A stretch of 64,000 nt of DNA from CAYVIB01 sp964451365 (GTDB lineage Bacteria; Pseudomonadota; Gammaproteobacteria; Pseudomonadales; Cellvibrionaceae), in contig CAYVIB010000020.1 in assembly GCA_964451365.1 (NCBI GenBank), positions 1 through 64,000 on the forward strand. The letters are read 5' to 3'. The translations under genes were made by a program, and so were the position numbers. Shown here piece after piece: positions 17,544 to 26,334 of this stretch. Every line of letters starts with the position of its first letter. The first letter of the stretch is position 1. The notes beneath the pieces are model-generated. The model saw nothing but the letters and a program-made list of their open reading frames with translations. It did no database searches and had not been told where the DNA came from.

Positions 17544-20231
17544 TTACTTCAGTTCCAGTTTGCTTACAAGCACGTTGGAAGTGGTCTTAATGGATTGGCC
17601 CGGCTGGCCGCCGCCAACGGAGATTTCGAACTCGCCCGGCACCATTTTCTTGTTGCCGTCGTTATCAATAAAAGAGAATGCATCGGCGGCAACATGAAGT
17701 TGCACGGTTTTTTTCTCTCCGGGCTGCAAGTTAACGCGCTCAAATTCCACCAGCTGCCGGATCGGCACGCGAATATCCGCCGCTTTATTGGTCAGGTATA
17801 CCTGGACCACTTCGTCACCCGCCATCGCGCCGGTATTTTTTACCTTTACGGTAAAATTCAAATCTTCACCGCTTTGCAGCGTCCCGGGTATTTGCGGCTC
17901 GGCGTACTGGAAAGTGGTGTAACTTAAACCATAGCCAAACGGGTAAAGGGGTTCGCCTTCGAAAAATCGATAGGTCTGGGTGGTCATGTTGTAATCTTCA
18001 AAAGCCGGCAAATCATCAATGGACTTATAGAAAGTGACAGGCAAACGACCCGCGGGGTTGTAATCGCCAAACAGAACATTGGCGATAGCCTGGCCCGCCG
18101 CCTGGCCGGGATACCACGCCTCCACAATCGCCGGAATATTTTCCTGTTCCCAGTTGAGCGCCAATGCGCTGCCGTTAAGCACTACCAAAACCACCGGTTT
18201 GCCGAGGGCGTGAATATCCTTGATCAACTGCTGCTGGTTTTCCGGCAGACTCAATTTAGTGCGGTCACCACCACGGAAGCCATCCACCTGGATATCCATT
18301 TCCTCGCCTTCCATGCGTGCGGTAAGACCCATAAACATCACCACCGCATCCGCGTTCTTCGCGACTTCGATAGCTTCCTGGCGCAAGTTGGGTTTCGGTT
18401 CGGCCCACACCAGTTGAATTTGGGCGTCTGCGTAGGTTTCCCCCGCCTCCACGCGAATGTTGTACGACTTTCCCGCCTTCAGTTCAATCCAGTCGGATTT
18501 TTTTGTTCGGGGATCACCGTATTCATCGCGAAAATGGTAAGCCGTATTGGCGATTTGTTCATCGTTCAAATAAACCTTGGTATTGCTGGTGCTGATAACA
18601 CCAATCTGGTACCGACCGGAGAGCTCCGGGACCAACTGGCCGGACCAGCGCACGCCGAAGTTGTCATCATCCATGTCATCGCGTGGAGCCTTGTCGTTCC
18701 AGTTGGCATCCACATTCTCGTGAACCTCGGTAAACAACACGTCACCTTTCAATTCCGCGTTATTGAAAAACTCCGCCCTGATCCCCGCCCCGCCTTCAGG
18801 CGTGCGCAACACGCGCCGCGGCACCGGGTATAACATGGGTATGCCATCAGCCAGTTCCGTGCCCTGGGCAAACGTGACCTGGGTTTCGGGTGAAACTTTT
18901 TCCCGGATACCGCGCAGCGGCGTCACCGGGTCGGACGGCACGCCGTTATAGTTGCCGAGCAACATCAACCACTGGTCTGAGTTGGGGCCGATTACGGCCA
19001 GGGACTTGATATCCTTCTTTAGCGGCAAAGTATTACTTTCATTTTTCAGCAGGACAATCGATTTTTCCGCCGCCTCCAACGCCAACTTCTGGTGTTCGGG
19101 GCTATCCACCACATCGTAGGGAATTTGTGCATATTCCACATAGTCCTTGGGATCGAACAGGCCCAGCTTCATGCGCGCGGTGAACAGGCGCTTTACCGCC
19201 ACATCAATTTCCTGCTCGGATATCAGGCCCTGCGCCACCGCATCTTTCAATTCAAGAAAAGTTTGTCCGCAGTTTAGATCGGTACCCGCCTTAACAGCCA
19301 TGGCCGCGCTTTCCTCGGCGGTTTTGGTAATTTTGTGGTGTTCGTGAAAATCGAGAATCGCGAAACAATCAGAAACCACAAAACCATCAAAATTCCAGTC
19401 TTTCCGCAAAATGTTACTTAATAACAAATTGCTGCCACAGGCCGCTTCACCGTTGTATCGGTTATAAGCGCACATCAGCGAATAGGCTTTTCCCTCCCTG
19501 ATGCCCATCTCAAATTGCGGCAGGTAAGTTTCATAAAGATCCTTCCTGTTCGTCACCGCATTGAATTCGTGCCGCTCCGGTTCCGGACCGTTGTGAACGG
19601 CAAAATGTTTTACCGTGGCGATGGTTTTGTAGTAAACGGGATTGTCGCCCTGCAAGCCCTTGATAAACTGCACCCCAAGCTTGCCTGTCAGGTAAGGGTC
19701 TTCGCCGTAGGTCTCCTGCCCCCTACCCCAGCGTGGGTCTCGGAAGATATTGATATTGGGCGACCACAAGGTCAGGCCCTGATAGATAAAGCGCTTGCCC
19801 CGGTCGGCGAAGGCGTGGTGCTTGGCCCGCGCCTCGTCTGAAATCGCGGTGGCCACCTCGAACATTTCCTTCTCGTCCCACATGGCGGCAAGTCCTATCG
19901 CCTGGGGAAATACCGTCGCCAGGCCCGCGCGGGCTACACCGTGCAATCCCTCGGACCACCAGTTGTATTCCGGCACCCCTAGGCGTTCGATTGCCGGTGC
20001 CTGGTTGACCATCTGGCCGATTTTTTCTTCCAGGGTCATACGCCCCACCAAGTCGTCAACGCGGGCATCCACCGGCAGTTCGGGGTTCATGTAAGCTGGC
20101 GTTGCATCAGTCTGATCGACAATCGTTGTGTCCCGGCTGGAATCACAGGCAAACAAGGTGCAAAGCAGGAGGCAGGCTGTGGTCAGCCTCGGTATCGGGT
20201 TTTGGAAATGGCTTGAATCTGGGTTTGTCAT
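17544..20231 (-). CDS. GH3 beta-glycosidase lipoprotein with inserted PA14 domain (beta-xylosidase or beta-glucosidase)
   Basis: An 895-residue exo-glycosidase. The signal peptide has a lipobox at Cys29 (LFAC), so it is likely a periplasmic or outer-membrane lipoprotein. The GH3 N-terminal barrel covers ~residues 60-370, with the conserved Lys208-His209 and probable nucleophile Asp288 in GFVVSDCFA. The C-terminal domain is interrupted by a PA14 module at ~481-612 and ends with a fibronectin III-like domain (~790-890). The WWSEGLHGVARAG motif resembles plant and bacterial xylosidase-type GH3 enzymes. The substrate is therefore probably beta-xyloside, with beta-glucoside possible. It is divergent from the symporter gene, with operator-like palindromes between. 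Confidence 0.92.
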   Translation of the reverse strand: MTNPDSSHFQNPIPRLTTACLLLCTLFACDSSRDTTIVDQTDATPAYMNPELPVDARVDDLVGRMTLEEKIGQMVNQAPAIERLGVPEYNWWSEGLHGVARAGLATVFPQAIGLAAMWDEKEMFEVATAISDEARAKHHAFADRGKRFIYQGLTLWSPNINIFRDPRWGRGQETYGEDPYLTGKLGVQFIKGLQGDNPVYYKTIATVKHFAVHNGPEPERHEFNAVTNRKDLYETYLPQFEMGIREGKAYSLMCAYNRYNGEAACGSNLLLSNILRKDWNFDGFVVSDCFAILDFHEHHKITKTAEESAAMAVKAGTDLNCGQTFLELKDAVAQGLISEQEIDVAVKRLFTARMKLGLFDPKDYVEYAQIPYDVVDSPEHQKLALEAAEKSIVLLKNESNTLPLKKDIKSLAVIGPNSDQWLMLLGNYNGVPSDPVTPLRGIREKVSPETQVTFAQGTELADGIPMLYPVPRRVLRTPEGGAGIRAEFFNNAELKGDVLFTEVHENVDANWNDKAPRDDMDDDNFGVRWSGQLVPELSGRYQIGVISTSNTKVYLNDEQIANTAYHFRDEYGDPRTKKSDWIELKAGKSYNIRVEAGETYADAQIQLVWAEPKPNLRQEAIEVAKNADAVVMFMGLTARMEGEEMDIQVDGFRGGDRTKLSLPENQQQLIKDIHALGKPVVLVVLNGSALALNWEQENIPAIVEAWYPGQAAGQAIANVLFGDYNPAGRLPVTFYKSIDDLPAFEDYNMTTQTYRFFEGEPLYPFGYGLSYTTFQYAEPQIPGTLQSGEDLNFTVKVKNTGAMAGDEVVQVYLTNKAADIRVPIRQLVEFERVNLQPGEKKTVQLHVAADAFSFIDNDGNKKMVPGEFEISVGGGQPGQSIKTTSNVLVSKLELK

Positions 20232-20289
20232 AGAAATCTCTTTAATGGAGATACCGCGCTAGAATGAATCGAATCGTCGAGATATCAAG

Positions 20290-20299
20290 AAAACGTTTT
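20290..20299. promoter_or_regulatory. LacI-family operator-like palindrome near the GH3 start
   Basis: The perfect 10-bp palindrome AAAACGTTTT has a central CG, the pattern of LacI-family operators. It lies about 60 bases upstream of the GH3 start. No LacI-type regulator is encoded in the window, so the protein would have to act from elsewhere. Confidence 0.4.
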
Positions 20300-20487
20300 T
20301 CCGCCAACGATCAAGGTGTTATTGATTATCTGGATTTGGAGCCGGCATTATATTTGCGCCATGGCTGATACATCAAATCAGCGTCTGAGAGTATACGCTT
20401 CTCAAAGTCATTCCCGCGACAAAGCCTGGCCGCATCCGCGTTGACAGCTCAACATTATAGTCATATCCCATGATTATTTGGCATAAT

Positions 20488-20499
20488 GAAACCGGTTTC
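20488..20499. promoter_or_regulatory. LacI-family operator-like palindrome upstream of the sugar symporter
   Basis: The perfect 12-bp palindrome GAAACCGGTTTC, again with central CG, lies about 145 bases before the symporter gene in the 413-base GH3/symporter gap. Nothing else in that gap could be recognised. Confidence 0.45.
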
Positions 20500-20644
20500 T
20501 CTCCCGGAGCCCCCACGTTCGGCGCGGGAGAAGCAATCGCTCCTTTCAATGATATTCGATAGCGAAAAGCATTAAGCCATTTTTTTGTTTAACATCGCGC
20601 TTTAAACGCAATATTTTCAATAAATTATAATAATGGAGCAAATA

Positions 20645-22363
20645 ATGACCGCGACTTCCACCGTCACCACCATCGATTGGATTGTTATCGCCACCTACTT
20701 CGCTGTCATTGGCTTTCTCGCCTGGTGGTACGGACGCAACCAGCGCGACAGCGTCGATTATTTCCTTGCGGGTCGCAATGCCGGATTTATTGTTATCGGC
20801 GCATCCATTTTTACATCAAATATTGGTTCCGAGCATATCGTTGGACTGGCGGGTCAGGGTGCGTCCACAGGCATGGCAATGGCTCATTGGGAATTACATG
20901 CGTGGGTGCTGATTCTTCTCGCCGGCATTTTCGTTCCGTTTTATTACAAGTCCGGTGTTGAAACGATACCCCAGTTTTTGGAAAAGCGTTTCGGTTCGCA
21001 CGCTCGAACGCTGTTATCCGTTGTATCCCTGGTGGCTTATGTGGTTACCAAAGTCAGTGTGACGGTATTTGCCGGCGCCATCGTTTTCCAGGCACTACTG
21101 CCGGACACTTTCGGTTCCAGGGAAAATGCATTTTGGGTGGGCGCCTTCACCACGGTAATTCTTACCGGGCTATACACGGTATTCGGCGGCATGCGCGCAA
21201 TTATGGCGACGGCGGCACCGCAGGCGGTCATTATTTTGCTTGGCTCGGCCATCATCACTTATATCGGGCTCGACAAGCTTTCCGGCGGTGCCGGCGTTTT
21301 TGCCGGCTGGGATGTTCTGGTGGAATCCGCCCGGGTGAACAGGGAGCAGTTTGCACTGTGGCGCCCGCTGTCCGATCCGGATTTTCCCTGGTTGGGCATA
21401 TTAATCGCCTCCCCCATCGTCGGCATCTGGTATTGGTGTACAGATCAATACATCGTGCAGCGCACACTCACAGCGAAGGATCTGGCCACTGCCCGCCGGG
21501 GCGCGCTGTTTGGTGGCCTGCTAAAAGTCTGGCCGGTGCTGATTTTCCTGATTCCCGGCATGATCGGTTGGGCGCTGCATCAAAAAGGCCTGATTGCCCT
21601 GCCGATGAAAACCGTTGACGGTCAGTCGGTTATTGACGGCGATACGGTTTTTCCGACTCTGGTAACCAGTTTGCTACCGGAAGGAATTCGCGGCCTGATC
21701 GTGGCCTGCCTGCTGTCCGCGTTGATGAGCTCCCTGGCTTCGCTGTTTAATTCAAGCGCCTCGCTGTTTACCCTGGACGTTTACCACAAATGGTTTCCTG
21801 AAAAGAGCGCGAAACATCTTCTATTCGTGGGCCGCATTGCGACAACCGTTATCGTTGGTTTGGGCATACTGTGGATTCCGGTAATGAAGATGATTTCCAG
21901 TGGCGGCCTGTATCAATACCTGCAAAGTGTCCAGGGTTATCTTGCGCCGCCCATTACGGCAGTTTTTCTTATTGGCTTGTTCTGGCCGCGTATGAACGCG
22001 CGCGGCGCGGTATGGGGTTTGGCGGGCGGATTTATTCTGGGAATGCTGAAACTGACCTGCCAAACTTTTTTCGGTGCCAGCAAAATTTCCGAGCCCACGC
22101 TTCTCGCAGCCATTGGTGATTTTAATTTCCTTTACGCCACCGGGGTATTACTTGTTTTGAGTATTATCCTGATTATCGCCGGTTCACTTTCGTCCCCCGC
22201 GCCAACATCCGAATCCCTGCGCGGGCTTACCTGGTCTTCGATAAGAGCGGAATCACGGGAGGAAATTGCACAGAGCTGGGATACCGGAAACAAAATTATG
22301 GCTGGCGCAATTCTGCTGCTTGTTATCGGCATGTATGGTTATTTCAGCTTCTGGCTTTCATAA
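20645..22363 (+). CDS. Sodium/solute symporter family (SGLT-type) sugar transporter
   Basis: A 572-residue polytopic inner-membrane protein with about 13-14 hydrophobic segments. The N-terminal part (VDYFLAGRNAGFIVIGASIFTSNIGSEHIVGLAG) is the sodium/sugar symporter signature, and WYWCTDQYIVQRTLTAKD is the usual internal block. It probably imports a monosaccharide released by the neighbouring glycosidases. The ATG at 20645 is chosen because GGAG lies 7 bases upstream; an ATG 12 bases earlier has no ribosome binding site. The GH2 gene follows after 44 bases, so they are likely co-transcribed. Confidence 0.9.
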   Translation: MTATSTVTTIDWIVIATYFAVIGFLAWWYGRNQRDSVDYFLAGRNAGFIVIGASIFTSNIGSEHIVGLAGQGASTGMAMAHWELHAWVLILLAGIFVPFYYKSGVETIPQFLEKRFGSHARTLLSVVSLVAYVVTKVSVTVFAGAIVFQALLPDTFGSRENAFWVGAFTTVILTGLYTVFGGMRAIMATAAPQAVIILLGSAIITYIGLDKLSGGAGVFAGWDVLVESARVNREQFALWRPLSDPDFPWLGILIASPIVGIWYWCTDQYIVQRTLTAKDLATARRGALFGGLLKVWPVLIFLIPGMIGWALHQKGLIALPMKTVDGQSVIDGDTVFPTLVTSLLPEGIRGLIVACLLSALMSSLASLFNSSASLFTLDVYHKWFPEKSAKHLLFVGRIATTVIVGLGILWIPVMKMISSGGLYQYLQSVQGYLAPPITAVFLIGLFWPRMNARGAVWGLAGGFILGMLKLTCQTFFGASKISEPTLLAAIGDFNFLYATGVLLVLSIILIIAGSLSSPAPTSESLRGLTWSSIRAESREEIAQSWDTGNKIMAGAILLLVIGMYGYFSFWLS

Positions 22364-22407
22364 AACATTACTAACCCCGGCTTTTGCCAGTAAATCAAGG
22401 TAAAGAG

Positions 22408-25170
22408 ATGCAAAAAAGATCCTTCATTTTTAAATTTACATTTCTGTGTTCGATCGGATTGGCTCTGGCTGCCTGCGTGGACTCGATTAAATCGCCGGAA
22501 AAACCGGGGATGCAGAAACAACGGCTACGCGATCGGGTACTGCTTGATGAAGGATGGCGGTTTTATAAATACGTTTCCGCGGAAAATGCCGATGATTTGA
22601 TTTACGACGTTCGCCCCGAAGTAACTGACGGACAGGATGGCAAACCAGCCGATGCCATGCCCACGGAAGCCGTTGATGTGCAAACAGCGCAGGCTGTGCT
22701 CAAACCCTGGATTCTTCCGACGGCAAATGACTTTATCAAAAATCCCGACGACCGATACGAACGCCCGGAAGGCAATCCGGGCGGCAATTTTCCGTTTGTA
22801 CAAAGCAGCTTCGATGACAGCCGATGGGAAGAAGTGCGTGTGCCACACGACTGGGCCATCGAAGGTCCGTTTCTCGCAGGCTGGGATGCCGAAGTCGGTG
22901 GCGGCATGGGACGCCTGCCCAGCCCCGGCGTGGCCTGGTATCGCAAAAAATTAAGCATTCCCGAATCGGACGCCGGCAAATCCATTTTTCTCGATATCGA
23001 CGGCGCCATGTCCTACGCCATGGTCTGGTTGAATGGGCATTTGGTGGGAGGCTGGCCTTACGGTTATGCATCCTGGCGAGTGGATCTGACCCCATTCATC
23101 GTGCCAGGTGGTGAAAACCAGTTGGCTATTCGCCTGGACAATCCGCCCCACTCTTCGCGCTGGTATCCCGGCGGCGGTTTATACCGAAATGTCTGGTTGA
23201 CCAAAACAAATCCGGTGCACGTTGGCCAGTGGGGCGTCTATGTCACCGCGCGTGACATTTCTAAAGCCAGCGCTACCATCGATATCGAAGTGACGTTGGA
23301 TAACAGTTCCAGTGATATAACCACTGTAGAAGCAGTAACAGATATTTACGCTATCGATAAAGACGGCAACATTACCGGCGATGTCGTGGCCAGCATTCAC
23401 CCGGAGCCTATTGCAGTTGCCACGGGAGAAAAAGCAGTACTTGACGAAACAACCGTTATTGAAAACCCACGGCTTTGGGGACCACCGCCAAATCAATCGC
23501 CCAATCGTTACCTTGCAATAACAACACTTGAACAAAATGGTAAAAGCATTGACCAGTACGAAACCCGCTTCGGTATTCGGGAACTGCGTTTCGATGCAGA
23601 CCAGGGGCTGTTCGTTAATGGAGAACGTGTTTATATAAAAGGCGCAAACCAGCATCACGATCTCGGCGCGCTTGGAGGCGCGTTCAATGTTCGCGCCGCC
23701 GAACGTCAACTGGAGATGCTCAGGGAAATGGGCGCGAATGCAATCCGTATCGCCCACAATCCACCCGCTCCGGAACTGCTGGAACTGACGGACAAAATGG
23801 GCTTCCTGGTGGTGGATGAAATTTTCGATGTGTGGGCAAGAAAGAAAACCCCGCTCGATTTTCACCTGATCTTCCCGGACTGGCACGAACCGGATCTGCG
23901 CGCCTTTATCCGCCGCGACCGAAATCACCCGTCGGTGATTATGTGGAGTATCGGCAATGAGGTGGGCGAACAGTATACCGGCGAGGCCGGCGCCGCCATC
24001 GGGCAACGACTGCATGAAATAACAAGGGAAGAAGACCCCACGCGACCGACCGCCACGGCGATGAACTACGCCAAGCCGCATATGCCGCTGCCCGGCGTGA
24101 TGGATACTATCAGCCTGAACTATCAGGGAGAGGGAATCCGCAACGCACCGGCGTACGCCCACCTGCAGGGTATTAAAACGCCGCCACTCTATCCCGCTTT
24201 CCACGAAGCCTTTCCCGATAAAAGCATCCTGAGCAGTGAAAATGCCGCCGCGGTAAGTTCACGCGGGGAATATCTTTTTCCGGTTGCGGAAGGCATCAGC
24301 GCCCCGGTGAGCGACGGCCAGGGCGGCAATCCGAAGTCATTGCACGTCAGTGCCTATGAACTGTATACCGCGCCTTTCGGTTCATCCGCCGACAAGGTCT
24401 TCCGTTCCCTGGAAAAACATCCTTACGTTGCCGGCGGGTTTGTCTGGAGTGGCTGGGATTACCTGGGCGAACCAACGCCCTACTACCTTGCACGCAGTTC
24501 CTATTTCGGCGCGATTGATTTGGCCGGTTTTAAAAAGGACCGTTTTTACCTGTACCAGGCTCACTGGCGTCCGGACCTGCCGATGGCACACATTCTGCCG
24601 CACTGGAACTGGCCGGATCGCATGGGCAAAGTGACACCGGTGCACGTCTTTACCTCCGGTGATGAAGCTGAATTGTTTCTCAACGGACAGTCACTCGGAC
24701 GAAAGAAAAAAGCTGAATATGAATACCGGCTGCGCTGGAACAACGTGAAATACGAACCTGGTGAACTGACCGTGGTAACTTACCAGGACGGCAAAAAATG
24801 GGCGACCAACTCCATACGGACCACAGGCGCCGCAGCCTCTCTTGTAGCCACGCCGGATCGCGCGACCATTCGCGCTGATGGCAACGACCTCTCCTTTGTG
24901 ACTGTGAGCGTGGTTGATAAGGATGGCGCTGTTGTACCGGATGCGGACAATAAACTTTCCTTCACTATTGAAGGTCCCGGTGAAGTTGTGGCCACGGATA
25001 ATGGCGATCCCACCAGCCTCGTATCGTTCAAGTCAATCGAGCGAGAGGCATTTAATGGACTTTGCCTGGTGATTGTACGGGCCAGGCCGGGACAGACAGG
25101 TAAGATAAAGCTCACTGCATCGTCCGGCAATTTGCAGAGTGAGACTATATCCATCACCGCCACAAAATAA
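22408..25170 (+). CDS. GH2 glycosidase lipoprotein (beta-galactosidase-like)
   Basis: A 920-residue exo-glycosidase with a lipoprotein signal (LALAAC, Cys23). In order: a jelly-roll sugar-binding domain interrupted by an insert (~45-260), an Ig-like domain (~265-375), and the TIM barrel (~380-690). The barrel has acid/base Glu518 in MWSIGNEV and nucleophile Glu611 in ILSSENAAA, followed by SSRGEYLFP. A DUF4982-like domain and a C-terminal Ig-like domain (~810-918) follow. These features match the beta-galactosidase group of GH2, but beta-glucuronidase or other activities cannot be excluded. The ATG at 22408 has AAGG upstream. It is paired with the symporter. Confidence 0.9.
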   Translation: MQKRSFIFKFTFLCSIGLALAACVDSIKSPEKPGMQKQRLRDRVLLDEGWRFYKYVSAENADDLIYDVRPEVTDGQDGKPADAMPTEAVDVQTAQAVLKPWILPTANDFIKNPDDRYERPEGNPGGNFPFVQSSFDDSRWEEVRVPHDWAIEGPFLAGWDAEVGGGMGRLPSPGVAWYRKKLSIPESDAGKSIFLDIDGAMSYAMVWLNGHLVGGWPYGYASWRVDLTPFIVPGGENQLAIRLDNPPHSSRWYPGGGLYRNVWLTKTNPVHVGQWGVYVTARDISKASATIDIEVTLDNSSSDITTVEAVTDIYAIDKDGNITGDVVASIHPEPIAVATGEKAVLDETTVIENPRLWGPPPNQSPNRYLAITTLEQNGKSIDQYETRFGIRELRFDADQGLFVNGERVYIKGANQHHDLGALGGAFNVRAAERQLEMLREMGANAIRIAHNPPAPELLELTDKMGFLVVDEIFDVWARKKTPLDFHLIFPDWHEPDLRAFIRRDRNHPSVIMWSIGNEVGEQYTGEAGAAIGQRLHEITREEDPTRPTATAMNYAKPHMPLPGVMDTISLNYQGEGIRNAPAYAHLQGIKTPPLYPAFHEAFPDKSILSSENAAAVSSRGEYLFPVAEGISAPVSDGQGGNPKSLHVSAYELYTAPFGSSADKVFRSLEKHPYVAGGFVWSGWDYLGEPTPYYLARSSYFGAIDLAGFKKDRFYLYQAHWRPDLPMAHILPHWNWPDRMGKVTPVHVFTSGDEAELFLNGQSLGRKKKAEYEYRLRWNNVKYEPGELTVVTYQDGKKWATNSIRTTGAAASLVATPDRATIRADGNDLSFVTVSVVDKDGAVVPDADNKLSFTIEGPGEVVATDNGDPTSLVSFKSIEREAFNGLCLVIVRARPGQTGKIKLTASSGNLQSETISITATK

Positions 25171-25188
25171 TTCTGCTTGTATCCCCAC

Positions 25189-25216
25189 ACGACCGGTAGA
25201 AATACCGGTCGTTATT
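25189..25216. terminator. Hairpin between the GH2 gene and the convergent GntR gene
   Basis: A perfect 10-bp stem (25189-25198 with 25203-25212) closed by a GAAA tetraloop, followed by TATT. It is probably a terminator for the GH2 transcript, although the T tract is short. Confidence 0.6.
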
Positions 25217-25288
25217 GCCGTTACGAAAAAAGATAAAAAAATTATATAAAACCAGCTAAAAAAGAATGCCGGTCGAAATACGCCGACT

Positions 25289-26032
25289 CTACATTTTGTT
25301 ACTGTCTTCGAAGTATTCCGGATGCTCCTGCGGCACAACGCTAAGAATTTTAAACACCTCTTTCATGTGCACCTCCATCGCTGTTTTGGCTTTCTCCGAC
25401 GAGCCGGCCTTAATCGCCTGCAAAATAGCTTTGTGCTGGTTCAAAACGCGTTTGTATTGCCCCACTTCCAACAGACTCAAACTTCTCACCCGATCCATAT
25501 GCGCTTTCTCAGCCTCAATCAACGATGCCACGCGCGCATAGCCCGTTCCGCTGGCCAGCGCCTGGTGGAAGGCATCATCAAGACGCTGAAATCCGATAAC
25601 ATCATCCTCTTCGGCAGCCACCACCTGTTTTTCGATAATGTGTTCGCATTCTTCGATCAGGCCGGCAGGAGGGTTTTCGGCAAGGCTTGACGCAACGGCA
25701 ACTTCCAATGCCTCGCGCACAAAGCGCGCCTCGAGAATTTTTTCAATGCTGAACCGGGAGACGTAGGTTCCCCGCTGTGGCTTTACTTCGACAAAGCCGA
25801 TATTCGACAAGCCGATCAATGCCTCTCGCACCGGTGTGCGGCTGACACCGAACTGTTCCGCCAGCGCGGTTTCGGGAATCATCTGTCCGGGCGCGTATTC
25901 CATACTGATGATGGAATCCCGGATGTACTCATAAATCTGGCTGGATGCGGAGCGGTTGACGGATATATGTTTGCGCTTGGGCTGGACGGTATCGGCCCCC
26001 TTGCCGGCGAGACTGGAAGGTTTTGATGTCAC
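25289..26032 (-). CDS. GntR/FadR-family transcriptional regulator
   Basis: A 247-residue repressor-type regulator. The winged helix-turn-helix is near residues 35-95 (PGQMIPETALAEQFGVSRTPVREALIGL, RGTYVSRF). The all-helical FCD effector domain follows, with a metal/ligand-binding pattern (DDAFHQALASG, HKAILQAIKAG). The GTG at 26032 has AGGGG seven bases upstream; an open frame continues upstream to 26188 but looks unlike the family. It is divergent from the dehydratase gene, so it most likely controls the dehydratase / XylX-like / GntP genes in response to a sugar acid or its keto-deoxy product. Confidence 0.88.
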   Translation of the reverse strand: MTSKPSSLAGKGADTVQPKRKHISVNRSASSQIYEYIRDSIISMEYAPGQMIPETALAEQFGVSRTPVREALIGLSNIGFVEVKPQRGTYVSRFSIEKILEARFVREALEVAVASSLAENPPAGLIEECEHIIEKQVVAAEEDDVIGFQRLDDAFHQALASGTGYARVASLIEAEKAHMDRVRSLSLLEVGQYKRVLNQHKAILQAIKAGSSEKAKTAMEVHMKEVFKILSVVPQEHPEYFEDSNKM

Positions 26033-26174
26033 ATTCGACCCCTGATCAGGATGATCCGATTTTAAAATTATATAGGTACCTGCACTCGTATCTTTAACTC
26101 GCGCGAACCTGAAACCAATCGCCCTGCAGGCCCCGTCATTTCTGACAACACACGAATTGTGCACCATTCGGCGT

Positions 26175-26237
26175 TTGTATACTAGCATAGCCTATGTCGC
26201 TATAATCAACCTAGGCATCCCGGAAAGTATATATACT
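26175..26237. promoter_or_regulatory. Candidate GntR operators in the divergent promoter region
   Basis: Two palindromes lie between the GntR and dehydratase genes: TTGTATACTA (26175-26184), which has the GTATAC core seen in UxuR/ExuR-type FadR-subfamily operators, and AGTATATATACT (26226-26237), a perfect 12-bp palindrome. The second is about 100 bases before the dehydratase start. No gene is seen in this 302-base gap. Confidence 0.45.
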
Positions 26238-26334
26238 GCTCCGCCGTTGAACCAGAGATAAACGCGGTTATTTGTACCCGGGGCCGCCTGCGGCCAGCAT
26301 TCGTTGTATCAGCCCTTTAGAGTATTCATCGCCT

